This document shows positions 13,684 to 19,101 of a DNA stretch of 19,101 nucleotides, one piece after another. The position numbers and the translations under genes are program-made. Positions within the stretch are counted from its first letter, which is position 1. Every line of letters starts with the position of its first letter. The notes beneath the pieces were generated by a model, which searched no databases, had not been told where the DNA came from, and was given only the letters and a program-made list of their open reading frames with translations. Origin of the DNA: Methanothrix sp. (GTDB taxonomy: Archaea > Halobacteriota > Methanosarcinia > Methanotrichales > Methanotrichaceae); assembly GCA_028688175.1 (NCBI GenBank), contig JAQTYS010000021.1, forward strand, positions 1 through 19,101, read 5' to 3'.

Positions 13684-14406
13684 TTAAAAGTGAGCTGTAT
13701 TCCCCTCCTCTTTGAGGAAAATCATCCTTATCTCATCCATTTTGGACCGTTGCCAATAGCTACTCTTTGTTTTTACTTCAGGATCAGGATCGATAGAAAG
13801 GATACTATCTTTGTCCAGAACCAGCCTTCTGGTCTCCCTCAGATCATTTGGGACCCTCTCCAGGTCTATGGCCGGCATGATTTGAGTGGCCCTCTTAAAG
13901 GCTCTCAATGTGTCGCGACGTGATGGAGCCTTTCCCTCCTGGCCTGCCAGGTAAGTCCTGGCCTCTGTGGATGTTACCAGGGCCTTCTCCCTTCCCTGGA
14001 GCTTCTGCTGGACATAATCAATGAGCTGGAGAGCCCTGAGTTTGATCTTTGTTAAGGCCTGAGGCTTTGCCATTCTCTCATCCCCTCTAGCAGGTGGCCT
14101 GGTCTTCAGTCCATTCCTGATGTGGGTGAATAGCTGTCTGATGTAGGCACAAATTAGCAGCAGCTTAGAAATGGGGTGATGTTCAGCTTTGATGCTCTTC
14201 ATGGCCTTCTCTGTGGCCTGGGCCAGTTCCCTGGGTCCCATAAGCTTCTCTTCAGAAATGGTCTCTGCAAGCAGATTATAGATACCAGTCAGCTCTTTTA
14301 AAAGAGCCTGGACTTCCTCCACAGGTATCTCCAGGATATTCATCTGGCTGTCCTGGGCCTCAGGAAAAGGCTTTATACTATCCAGTACCTTTGTTTGATC
14401 TAACAT
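13684..14406 (-). CDS. Putative DNA-binding protein with winged-helix-like C-terminus
   Basis: The N-terminal two-thirds of the 240-residue product is long and helical (about 25-140), suited to dimer or oligomer formation. Residues about 145-200 resemble a winged-helix domain of archaeal plasmids and viruses: ALVTSTEARTYLAGQEGKAP, then SRRDTLRAFKRATQIMP, then LERVPNDLRETRRLVL. That pattern suits DNA binding, but no named family is claimed. On the minus strand GGGAG precedes the ATG. A 9-bp inverted repeat (14420-14456) overlaps its leader, suggesting autoregulation. Arginine codons CGT and CGC, rare here, occur at the GTCGCGACG site (13912-13920). Confidence 0.7.
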   Translation of the reverse strand: MLDQTKVLDSIKPFPEAQDSQMNILEIPVEEVQALLKELTGIYNLLAETISEEKLMGPRELAQATEKAMKSIKAEHHPISKLLLICAYIRQLFTHIRNGLKTRPPARGDERMAKPQALTKIKLRALQLIDYVQQKLQGREKALVTSTEARTYLAGQEGKAPSRRDTLRAFKRATQIMPAIDLERVPNDLRETRRLVLDKDSILSIDPDPEVKTKSSYWQRSKMDEIRMIFLKEEGNTAHF

Positions 14407-14419
14407 GGGATACTCTCCC

Positions 14420-14456
14420 AGGGTCCAGGTTAAAGGGCGGCAACCCTCTGGACCCT
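14420..14456. promoter_or_regulatory. Inverted repeat in the leader of the 14406 gene
   Basis: AGGGTCCAG (14420-14428) and CTGGACCCT (14448-14456) are perfect inverted arms ending 14 bases before the start codon at 14406. Either an operator for the DNA-binding protein encoded downstream or an RNA hairpin near the ribosome binding site would fit. Confidence 0.55.
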
Positions 14457-14546
14457 TCTGTTAACTCTTTTCTTAGGCTTCTAAACTACTCATAATGGTT
14501 ATAGCTTTTCCTCTGATTGATAATAATAATCCTGAAATGATTTTCA

Positions 14547-14717
14547 CTATCCAGTAGCCTCTATTTGCACTCCTTTTGAGGCCAGCCACTCAGATAAGAT
14601 CTGCTCAATGACTTTGCTTTGATGTTTGGCTGAGCCAGTGGCCTGGACTGTGTAAATCCTCAGTGCTTTGGCCACAGGCTCACTGATGGTCATGCTCATC
14701 CTACATTCTTTAACCAT
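14547..14717 (-). CDS. Ribbon-helix-helix protein (56 aa)
   Basis: This short minus-strand ORF, ending in TAG, encodes a typical ribbon-helix-helix: a strand CRMSMTISEPV, helix one with AKALRIYTVQATG, and helix two with SKVIEQILSEWLASKG. It resembles CopG-type plasmid repressors of this length. Internal ATG codons (codons 7 and 9) are alternative starts that keep the strand. A TTAATAA box about 24-33 bases upstream of the first ATG favours a leaderless start. Its position, 140 bases upstream of the 14406 gene on the same strand and divergent from the SWIM operon, suits a local regulator. Confidence 0.75.
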   Translation of the reverse strand: MVKECRMSMTISEPVAKALRIYTVQATGSAKHQSKVIEQILSEWLASKGVQIEATG

Positions 14718-14759
14718 GCTTTAGCTTTTGAGACGTTATTGCTTATTAATGTTTCCTAT

Positions 14760-14796
14760 CTATGGATGCCATAGCATGGAAATGCTTAAATGCTTG
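14760..14796. promoter_or_regulatory. Palindrome and tandem repeat before the SWIM operon
   Basis: CTATGG-ATG-CCATAG (14760-14774) is a 15-base palindrome. An exact tandem repeat of AAATGCTT begins at 14780. Both lie in the leader or promoter between the 56-aa ribbon-helix-helix gene and the SWIM gene, and so may be its operators. Confidence 0.45.
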
Positions 14797-14827
14797 AACA
14801 TCCTATAGATGGCTTTGGTGATGAACT

Positions 14828-15202
14828 TTGCAGAAATCAGTAGCTATAACTGTTAAAGACCATCCAAATGGCCCGATAACCCAAAGCAAAGAAGCTGTAA
14901 AAGCTCTCCTAACCTGGAGAGGCAGGGCATGTGATCCTCTGCCTGAGTTTGTGGAGATGGGCAAAGGAGAGGACCGTCTGGTGCTGGTCCTGTCAAATAA
15001 GAAAGATGTCTATTACACTACCACAGCCAGGGGCTGCTCTTGCCCAGCTCATGTATTCTCTCATGGCAGCTCATGCAAGCACCAGAGAAAGCACTTTCCT
15101 CTGGCTATGCAGGAGGCCAGAGAGACCTCAGGCAGCATTAGGCCAGAAGCTGGGTGGATCGGCCCGGATGGACAAAGGGCAAATGGCCCTGTGGAGGCTT
15201 AA
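14828..15202 (+). CDS. SWIM zinc-finger protein
   Basis: The 124-residue protein has a SWIM zinc finger, CxCx10CxH: C70, C72, C83 and H85. The beta hairpin before it, LVLVLSNKKDVYYTTTA, is that of the family. SWIM domains bind DNA or proteins and are common in archaeal elements and in recombination and ubiquitin-like systems. The start is TTG at 14828. The preceding GGTGAT (14817-14822) is a full match to the archaeal anti-Shine-Dalgarno, and the nearby ATG at 14821 leads to a stop after eleven codons. It is the first gene of the 14828-16061 operon. Confidence 0.8.
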   Translation: MQKSVAITVKDHPNGPITQSKEAVKALLTWRGRACDPLPEFVEMGKGEDRLVLVLSNKKDVYYTTTARGCSCPAHVFSHGSSCKHQRKHFPLAMQEARETSGSIRPEAGWIGPDGQRANGPVEA

Positions 15203-15207
15203 GGATC

Positions 15208-15321
15208 ATGAAAAATTGTCTGAGCTGTGGATGTCCACTCACCACCAAAAAGCTGGGTGGATGGAAGCCTGGTGAAGGATTCACCTGTAAAGAATGCAGC
15301 TCCAAGAGGGCCAGAGCATGA
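15208..15321 (+). CDS. Small zinc-ribbon protein (37 aa)
   Basis: Five cysteines lie in CLSCGC and CKEC, 23 residues between the first of each set. This makes a compact zinc ribbon in a basic 37-residue protein ending KRARA. GGAGG (15193-15197) lies upstream, inside the SWIM gene end. Its stop overlaps the next ATG (ATGA). The motif and coupling make it credible in spite of its length. Probable nucleic-acid or partner binding, inferred only from the fold. Confidence 0.65.
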   Translation: MKNCLSCGCPLTTKKLGGWKPGEGFTCKECSSKRARA

Positions 15322-15389
15322 ATAAGAGCCACAGAGCTATGAGGGCCAGGAGACAGGCCAGGGTAATCATTATGGTAGATGAATATTGA
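15318..15389 (+). CDS. Possible 23-residue basic peptide
   Basis: It begins in the ATGA overlap with the previous stop, with AGAGGG seven bases upstream. The product has RAMRARRQARVIIMV, basic and then hydrophobic. At this length no test of codon use is possible, so it may only be a coupling leader for the next gene, which starts 12 bases after its stop. Confidence 0.35.
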   Translation: MNKSHRAMRARRQARVIIMVDEY

Positions 15390-15401
15390 GAGGTGTATAA
15401 A

Positions 15402-15689
15402 ATGCGCACAAATGGAAATACCGATATGCAGCCCACAGGAGCTGCTTTGATGAGAGGAATGAACATAGAGGATGAGGCCCAGTTTGTGGAGATAGCCCTC
15501 CAGAGGGCCAATAGGGACATGATCCTGGTCCAGGACTCTGATAGCAGAATATGCTGGCACAATGGCCAGCTCCTCAGACACCAGCCAGGGGCTGGCAAAG
15601 GGTGGACCTGCAGGAAGATCACACCTCTACAACTGGTAAAACTGGCACCAGCTAGGAGAGTTATAGAGGTCCTGGGAGAGGCCTGCTGA
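15402..15689 (+). CDS. Unknown protein of the SWIM operon
   Basis: The 95-residue product has a short acidic start, a central NRDMILVQDSDSRICWHNGQ segment and a final helix, QLVKLAPARRVIEVLGEAC. No family is recognised. An in-frame GTG at 15393 would add three residues. I prefer ATG at 15402, since AGGTG (15391-15395) is six bases before it. The following gene begins directly after its TGA. Confidence 0.65.
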   Translation: MRTNGNTDMQPTGAALMRGMNIEDEAQFVEIALQRANRDMILVQDSDSRICWHNGQLLRHQPGAGKGWTCRKITPLQLVKLAPARRVIEVLGEAC

Positions 15690-16061
15690 ATGGATATCTT
15701 CACACCAGAGCTGGCTGCTAGGGTGTGTGTGGAGGTCCTGGTGGCCTCCTCCTCCTCCATTCATGAGAAAGTCTGGGTGGTGAAAAATCTGGGCAGATAT
15801 GCAGCAGGTGGCTATATGGTCCACCAGGCTCTCCTGGAAGGGCTCAAAGATTCACATCCTGCTGTGAGATCTGCAGCCTATGCATCCCTGACCAGGATGC
15901 ATTTGGATAGGTGGGAGCTGTTGGAGGTAGCCAGAGAGATCAGAAAGACCCTGGAGCTGGAGGAGGAAGGATCTCCTGCATGGTTTGCTGGCATGAAGGC
16001 TCTGGACAAATTGAGAGATTATTATGAGGTGAATTTTAATGATATTGAAGAATCATGCTGA
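15690..16061 (+). CDS. HEAT-repeat-like helical protein
   Basis: Residues about 25-70 of the 123-residue product read like HEAT repeats. KVWVVKNLGRYAAGG is followed by a helix pair with HQALLEGLKDSHPAVRSAAY, where D-S-H-P-A-V-R is the loop typical of these repeats. Further helices follow to the acidic end. HEAT-like proteins are scaffolds for protein contacts. Its ATG follows the previous stop directly (TGAATG), so reinitiation is likely. It closes the SWIM operon, and a partner role within it is inference. Confidence 0.65.
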   Translation: MDIFTPELAARVCVEVLVASSSSIHEKVWVVKNLGRYAAGGYMVHQALLEGLKDSHPAVRSAAYASLTRMHLDRWELLEVAREIRKTLELEEEGSPAWFAGMKALDKLRDYYEVNFNDIEESC

Positions 16062-16094
16062 TCAGGATGATCCATGACCTGCCGCACCTCATAA

Positions 16095-16130
16095 GGCCAT
16101 CCTCAAAATGGCCCATTTTTGGCCATCCTC
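16095..16130. repeat. Direct repeat with a palindrome between
   Basis: GGCCATCCTC occurs at 16095-16104 and 16121-16130. Between them is AAAATGG-C-CCATTTT (16105-16119), a 7-bp-arm palindrome. The T-run at its end could make it a terminator for the SWIM operon. The symmetric layout could also be an operator. Confidence 0.5.
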
Positions 16131-16187
16131 TTTAGATTGAATCCAAGCCCAAATGAATCAGATTTCAATAAAAGGGGCCTCTATAGA

Positions 16188-16196
16188 GTCGCGACG
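16188..16196. other. GTCGCGACG site (intergenic copy)
   Basis: A 9-mer with three CpG, in an element with about 73 CpG altogether. The identical 9-mer lies at 13912-13920 inside the 13684-14406 gene. This copy is intergenic if the following gene starts at 16282. Confidence 0.6.
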
Positions 16197-16250
16197 GTCA
16201 GGCAAACTCATTGGAGCCTTCTTTCTGAGAATAATATCCATAAGTAAATA

Positions 16251-16260
16251 TTTATATATA
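16251..16260 (+). promoter_or_regulatory. TATA box of the 16282 gene
   Basis: TTTATATATA ends 22 bases before the ATG at 16282. It supports a leaderless start there and not at the upstream ATG (16153). Confidence 0.65.
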
Positions 16261-16281
16261 ATATTGACACTACCAGGAAAT

Positions 16282-16464
16282 ATGCACTCAAAAACATCTC
16301 ACCTCAGGGACCTGGCCAGAGCTTTGAACTGCATGGTAGTAGTGACCCCACAGAAGCTATCCATTGGTGCTGTTTTTGCAGATGCACCTTCTGAGATCCT
16401 CACAGCTTCCTGCAGGCAGAATGGCCTGGCAGATACTTATGATAATGGCTTTGAAGAAGAGTAA
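16282..16464 (+). CDS. Small protein, function unknown
   Basis: The 60-residue product has one probable strand-helix core, HLRDLARALNCMVVVTPQ, and ends acidic (DNGFEEE). I moved the start from an in-frame ATG at 16153 because the AT-rich promoter lies between them. The extra N-terminus would also consist of promoter sequence and contain unusual CGA/CGG codons. No ribosome site is needed in a leaderless transcript. No family recognised. Confidence 0.6.
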   Translation: MHSKTSHLRDLARALNCMVVVTPQKLSIGAVFADAPSEILTASCRQNGLADTYDNGFEEE

Positions 16465-16570
16465 GTCAGAAGTGGGCCAGGAGGAGATTGAACCTGGCCC
16501 TCTTGGGGAAGCTGAAGACTTTTTCCATTGTTGCAGTACTGCTCAGATGGATGTTAAACTGAGCAAATAA
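16439..16570 (+). CDS. Possible 43-residue protein
   Basis: It overlaps the end of the 16282 gene by 26 bases in another frame and uses the element's codon style. The product is acidic in the middle (EVGQEEIEPGPLGEAED) and has a CC pair near its end. No ribosome site is visible, which weakens the case, and coupling to the upstream gene would be needed. Confidence 0.4.
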   Translation: MIMALKKSKSEVGQEEIEPGPLGEAEDFFHCCSTAQMDVKLSK

Positions 16571-16859
16571 TGCTTGGAATCTTGGTTTATAAAGTTTTCT
16601 GTGATATTCTTTGCCATTTCTGGAAATGAAGCATTATCTATGGCTTTTTTAGCTATTCAGATTTTTATAGCTGCTTTTGTGCGCGATAGAAAACCTCTTC
16701 CTAAAATCCACATGTCCAAATGTGTTTTTAAGCCCTGAATGTGCCTTAAAATGGCTGGATTTGAGAGATACATCATTTGGGACATTATGTAAATAGAATA
16801 GGCTTTTTCTTTCCATCATGTGGGAAAATTGATATAGTGGTATAGACCATGTGAGGTGT
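16571..16859. other. AT-rich gap with a hairpin
   Basis: No gene is seen in 289 bases. CACAT/ATGTG (16709-16713 with 16720-16724) is followed by TTTTT and could be a terminator. A rare GCGCG lies at 16681-16685. A TATA-like GATATAG (16831-16837) is the probable promoter of the ribbon-helix-helix gene that follows. Confidence 0.45.
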
Positions 16860-17054
16860 ATGCCTTACAAAGTAAAAATGCCACAGGTAAATATGGTCCT
16901 GAATGGTGATGTGGATAGCATTCTGGATGGTCTAGCAGAGAAGCATCACATGACCAGAGCTTCAATGGCCAGAGGTTTGCTGAGGTTAGGAATGGAGATG
17001 TATGGTCAAAACTCTGAGAAAGTCCTGGCACTGGCCCAGGTGGATGGATGTTAA
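16860..17054 (+). CDS. Ribbon-helix-helix protein
   Basis: Residues 4-50 fit a ribbon-helix-helix: strand KVKMPQVNMVLNGDV, helix one SILDGLAEKHH, and helix two RASMARGLLRLGMEMYG. An acidic-polar tail follows. It would bind operators as a dimer, and its place 380 bases before the helicase gene makes control of replication a reasonable inference. A GTG at 16851 would add three residues. I prefer ATG 16860 because the GATATAG box (16831-16837) is at the leaderless distance. Confidence 0.8.
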   Translation: MPYKVKMPQVNMVLNGDVDSILDGLAEKHHMTRASMARGLLRLGMEMYGQNSEKVLALAQVDGC

Positions 17055-17110
17055 AGAAGAATAGTTAGGCCAGGAACTGCCATCCCTGGACCTGTTGTTA
17101 TTTGGTGTCT

Positions 17111-17434
17111 ATGAAAAAAGATAGCATTCAATGCATAAATAGGTTTGCCTGTGATTCAGCATTAGGCCAGGGACCTGGTGCTGATGAGGGGCTGCATAGA
17201 AGCCACTGCAGGAGTGCTGGGAGGCCCATCTGCAGTGGGAGAATAGAAAGCAGATACAGTGGAGGCTTAAATGGAAATCGAATCATGAAAATTGAGAGTA
17301 TGGACCAGGGGTGGAGAGCCCCTGGAGCAGAAAGGATTAGCATTGATTTAATAGTAGTACCAGCTAATAAACCTTATGGTATTGATTCTGGACATAAAAT
17401 AATTTACCATCCTATAAGTCGGGAGGTGGTTTAA
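17111..17434 (+). CDS. Uncertain ORF upstream of the helicase
   Basis: The longest frame here is 107 codons from ATG 17111. Its first half (CINRFACDS, then a Cys/Arg-rich part with HCRSAGRPICSG) does not look like a folded domain and overlaps strong hairpins. The second half from ATG 17285 (49 residues, with ERISIDLIVVPANKPYGID) looks more protein-like. That start is preceded by a six-codon mini-ORF (17271-17288) with its own GGAGG site. I therefore suspect that only 17285-17434 is translated. It ends two bases before the helicase ATG, and the helicase's GGAGGTG (17422-17428) is within it. Confidence 0.4.
   Translation: MKKDSIQCINRFACDSALGQGPGADEGLHRSHCRSAGRPICSGRIESRYSGGLNGNRIMKIESMDQGWRAPGAERISIDLIVVPANKPYGIDSGHKIIYHPISREVV
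17203..17325 (+). other. Hairpin-rich leader upstream of the helicase gene
   Basis: CCACTGCAG (17203-17211) and CTGCAGTGG (17230-17238) are a perfect 9-bp inverted pair. CCAGGGG/CCCCTGG (17305-17311 with 17319-17325) is a 7-bp stem with a 7-base loop. Between them lies a strong ribosome site (17261-17265) and a mini-ORF whose TGA overlaps the next ATG. The set looks like a leader controlling helicase expression. Confidence 0.45.
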
Positions 17435-17436
17435 AC

Positions 17437-19080
17437 ATGGCAAAACCATCTTCTGAGAAGGAAACATCTTTTAAAACTGATGGCAAATCAGTCACTTCTA
17501 AATGGTTTAGCAACCTAAAATTAGAGGATGTCCTGCAGTTGAAGATAGAAAATGCCCCAGAAGTAGACTGTCATGCAGCAGGCCCCTGGGAGCTGCTGGG
17601 ACTGAAGCTAGGCATCCTTACTCAAAAAGAAGCTGGCATGAATGGCTGGAGATGGAAGGTGCCACATAAGTGGGCTGCAATTCTTAACAGGGCCAGAGAG
17701 CTGGGGATAGAGGTCCCAAAAGCACCAGAAGGTGATAACACTTCTGACCTAAGAAGGGATATAGTCAGGTATTGCAGAGAAGTCATCTTAGGCTGTGAGC
17801 AGGTAAAGTGCTTATCCAGTGGCGAATTTGTGGTCTATATAGGTGGTGTCTATAAATTTGGTGGAGACACTCTGTTAGGCACCATGATTCAGTACCTGGG
17901 TGGACCAGAGACCACAAACAATGTGGTCAGTGAGATCCTGGGCCAATTGAGGAGATTGAATCCAGGGAATTTGCTGGACTTTGATAAGGACCCCTATAGA
18001 ATCTCATGTTTAAATGGGATCATTGATTTAAGGACAGGAAAGCTGGAGCCTCATGATCCCAGATTTCTGACTGTAATTCAGCTTCCTGTAAAATTTAACC
18101 CAGATGCTGACTGCCCAGCCATTAGGAAGTTCATGAGTGAGGTAGTGAAGCCCAAAGACATCCCTCTTCTGGAGGAGATGGCTGGGTATTGCCTCTTCAA
18201 GTCCTGCCCCATCCATAAGGGCTTTCTGCTTCTGGGAGAGGGTAGAAATGGGAAAAGTGTTTGGATTAACCTTCTGGTGGCTCTGGTGGGCCTAGAGAAT
18301 ACTGCCAGTGTCCCTCTTCACCAGCTCAGCTATAAATTTAAAGCAGCAGAGCTGAAGGGGAAGCTCATAAACTTCTATACTGACCTGCCAAATATGACAG
18401 TCAGTGTGGCTGATGCCTTCAAGATTTTGACTGCTGGAGACATCATGACCATTGAAGAAAAATACCAGAAGCCTCAGAAAATGAAGAATTACTCTAAGCA
18501 GATCTTCTCTGCTAACCAGGCCCCAAAGACCCTAGATGAGACCTATGGATTCTTCTCCAGGCTAATTGTGGTGGACTTTCCCAACAGATTTGAAGGAGAC
18601 AAAGCAGATAAGTATCTCTTAGATAAGCTCTCCACTCCAGTGGAGCTTTCTGGTTTGCTAAATCTGGCTATTGCAGGACTGAAAAGACTTCTGCAGAAAG
18701 AAAGATTCAGCTATTCAATGAGTGTGGATGAAGTGGCTGACTACTACAGGCTGAAGTCAAATCCTGCTGTGGCTGCATTGCCATTCCTTGGTGCTGCCTG
18801 CATGAAAGATGCAAATGGCTTTGCACCAAAGGACGATCTCTGGCTGGCTTATTCTGGCTGGCTCCAAGAGACTGGAGAAGAGCAGTGCTTCAATGACAAA
18901 GACTCTCTCATGAATGCCATAAGATCAGCCTGGGGTTCCTACAATTCCAGGAGAAGGATGAAGAATGATGTTAGGGTCTCATGTCTGGCTGGTTTGGTCC
19001 TGACTGGTGAAGGTGAGAGATTCATGGGTGTGATCCAGACACCTTCCTCTTCCAAAGCACCTAATCTTGCCACAGTCTGA
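17437..19080 (+). CDS. Phage/plasmid P4-type SF3 replicative helicase (D5_N plus helicase)
   Basis: The 547-residue protein is the replication helicase. Residues about 185-265 carry the D5_N-type signature (LNGIIDLRTGKLEPHDPRF, then KFNPDADCPAIRKFM). The superfamily 3 core follows: Walker A GEGRNGKS (267-274), Walker B-type FYTDLPN with D316, motif C ending in SAN (N360), and an arginine-finger candidate R375 in GFFSRL. The C-terminal part (about 420-547) is the usual winged-helix region. No archaeo-eukaryotic primase catalytic motif is seen at the front, where P4-like proteins often have one, so priming would depend on the host. GGAGGTG (17422-17428) fixes the start. The terminator and candidate origin follow immediately on the circle. 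Confidence 0.95.
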   Translation: MAKPSSEKETSFKTDGKSVTSKWFSNLKLEDVLQLKIENAPEVDCHAAGPWELLGLKLGILTQKEAGMNGWRWKVPHKWAAILNRARELGIEVPKAPEGDNTSDLRRDIVRYCREVILGCEQVKCLSSGEFVVYIGGVYKFGGDTLLGTMIQYLGGPETTNNVVSEILGQLRRLNPGNLLDFDKDPYRISCLNGIIDLRTGKLEPHDPRFLTVIQLPVKFNPDADCPAIRKFMSEVVKPKDIPLLEEMAGYCLFKSCPIHKGFLLLGEGRNGKSVWINLLVALVGLENTASVPLHQLSYKFKAAELKGKLINFYTDLPNMTVSVADAFKILTAGDIMTIEEKYQKPQKMKNYSKQIFSANQAPKTLDETYGFFSRLIVVDFPNRFEGDKADKYLLDKLSTPVELSGLLNLAIAGLKRLLQKERFSYSMSVDEVADYYRLKSNPAVAALPFLGAACMKDANGFAPKDDLWLAYSGWLQETGEEQCFNDKDSLMNAIRSAWGSYNSRRRMKNDVRVSCLAGLVLTGEGERFMGVIQTPSSSKAPNLATV

Positions 19081-19101
19081 GCACCAAAAATCCCACAGAG
19101 C
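18975..19101. repeat. Terminal direct repeat marking circular closure (copy 2)
   Basis: This is the second copy of the 127-base redundancy. It includes the end of the helicase gene and 21 bases after its stop codon. After joining, the sequence continues into the terminator hairpin that begins at base 124. Confidence 0.95.

Noticed and set aside
16153..16281. N-terminal extension of the 16282 gene from ATG 16153
   Set aside because: The extension consists of the AT-rich promoter and the GTCGCGACG site. The TATA box at 16251-16260 supports the later start.
1..19101. tRNA, rRNA, CRISPR array, integrase or transposase
   Set aside because: Looked for on both strands. No cloverleaf, spaced repeats of CRISPR type, tyrosine or serine recombinase motifs or transposase catalytic pattern was seen by eye.

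Overview
The window is a complete circular element read slightly past its ends. Bases 1-127 are repeated exactly at 18975-19101, so the unique circle is 18,974 bp. The host is most likely an archaeon. Several genes look leaderless, with TATA-like boxes about 22-32 bp before the start codon. Others have ribosome binding sites of the archaeal GGAGGTGAT type. The small proteins (ribbon-helix-helix, zinc-ribbon, SWIM, DUF6788, DUF3467) are typical of archaeal plasmids and viruses. Arginine is written almost only with AGA/AGG. CpG is extremely rare: I count about 73 in 19 kb by eye, roughly a tenth of random expectation, and the 2.6-kb longest gene has two. I cannot name the host lineage.

Layout. 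107-546 is a gene-free region just after the replicative helicase. It has a hairpin terminator, an AT-rich block, and two oppositely oriented triplets of TGTCCC at exact 11-bp spacing, and is my candidate replication origin. 547-1176 is a membrane protein. 1362-2547 (minus) holds a HEPN/DUF4145-like protein and a DUF3467 protein. 2627-3206 holds two small overlapping genes. 3477-4190 (minus) holds a zinc ribbon and a protein resembling phage prohead proteases. 4419-6682 is a tightly coupled seven-gene operon: two related zinc-finger proteins, three small basic proteins (two of only 45 and 49 aa), and a secreted or anchored protein. A Bro-N protein converges on its end.

7338-10486 is the likely morphogenesis block: a ribbon-helix-helix/zinc regulator, an 863-aa tape-measure-like protein and a small coiled-coil protein. 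No capsid, portal or terminase gene is recognisable anywhere. 10487-11114 is a ribbon-helix-helix/coiled-coil gene with GATC sites on the DNA helical repeat, in front of it and inside it. 11153-11978 holds an unknown gene and a DUF6788 gene flanked by CCTTATGTG inverted repeats. 12159-13172 (minus) is a DUF3800/unknown pair in the only CpG-rich part of the circle. 13173-13683 is gene-free.

13684-14717 (minus) holds two DNA-binding proteins. 14828-16061 is a SWIM-zinc-finger operon with 37- and 23-aa genes. 16282-17434 holds small genes, including another ribbon-helix-helix regulator. 17437-19080 is a D5_N/SF3 helicase, the one clear replication gene.

The simplest reading is a plasmid-like virus, satellite or defective virus that replicates through the SF3 helicase at 107-546. 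It is controlled by at least four ribbon-helix-helix proteins, carries one virion-like gene, and has one or two defence-like modules. No integrase, tRNA, rRNA, CRISPR array or transposase was found.
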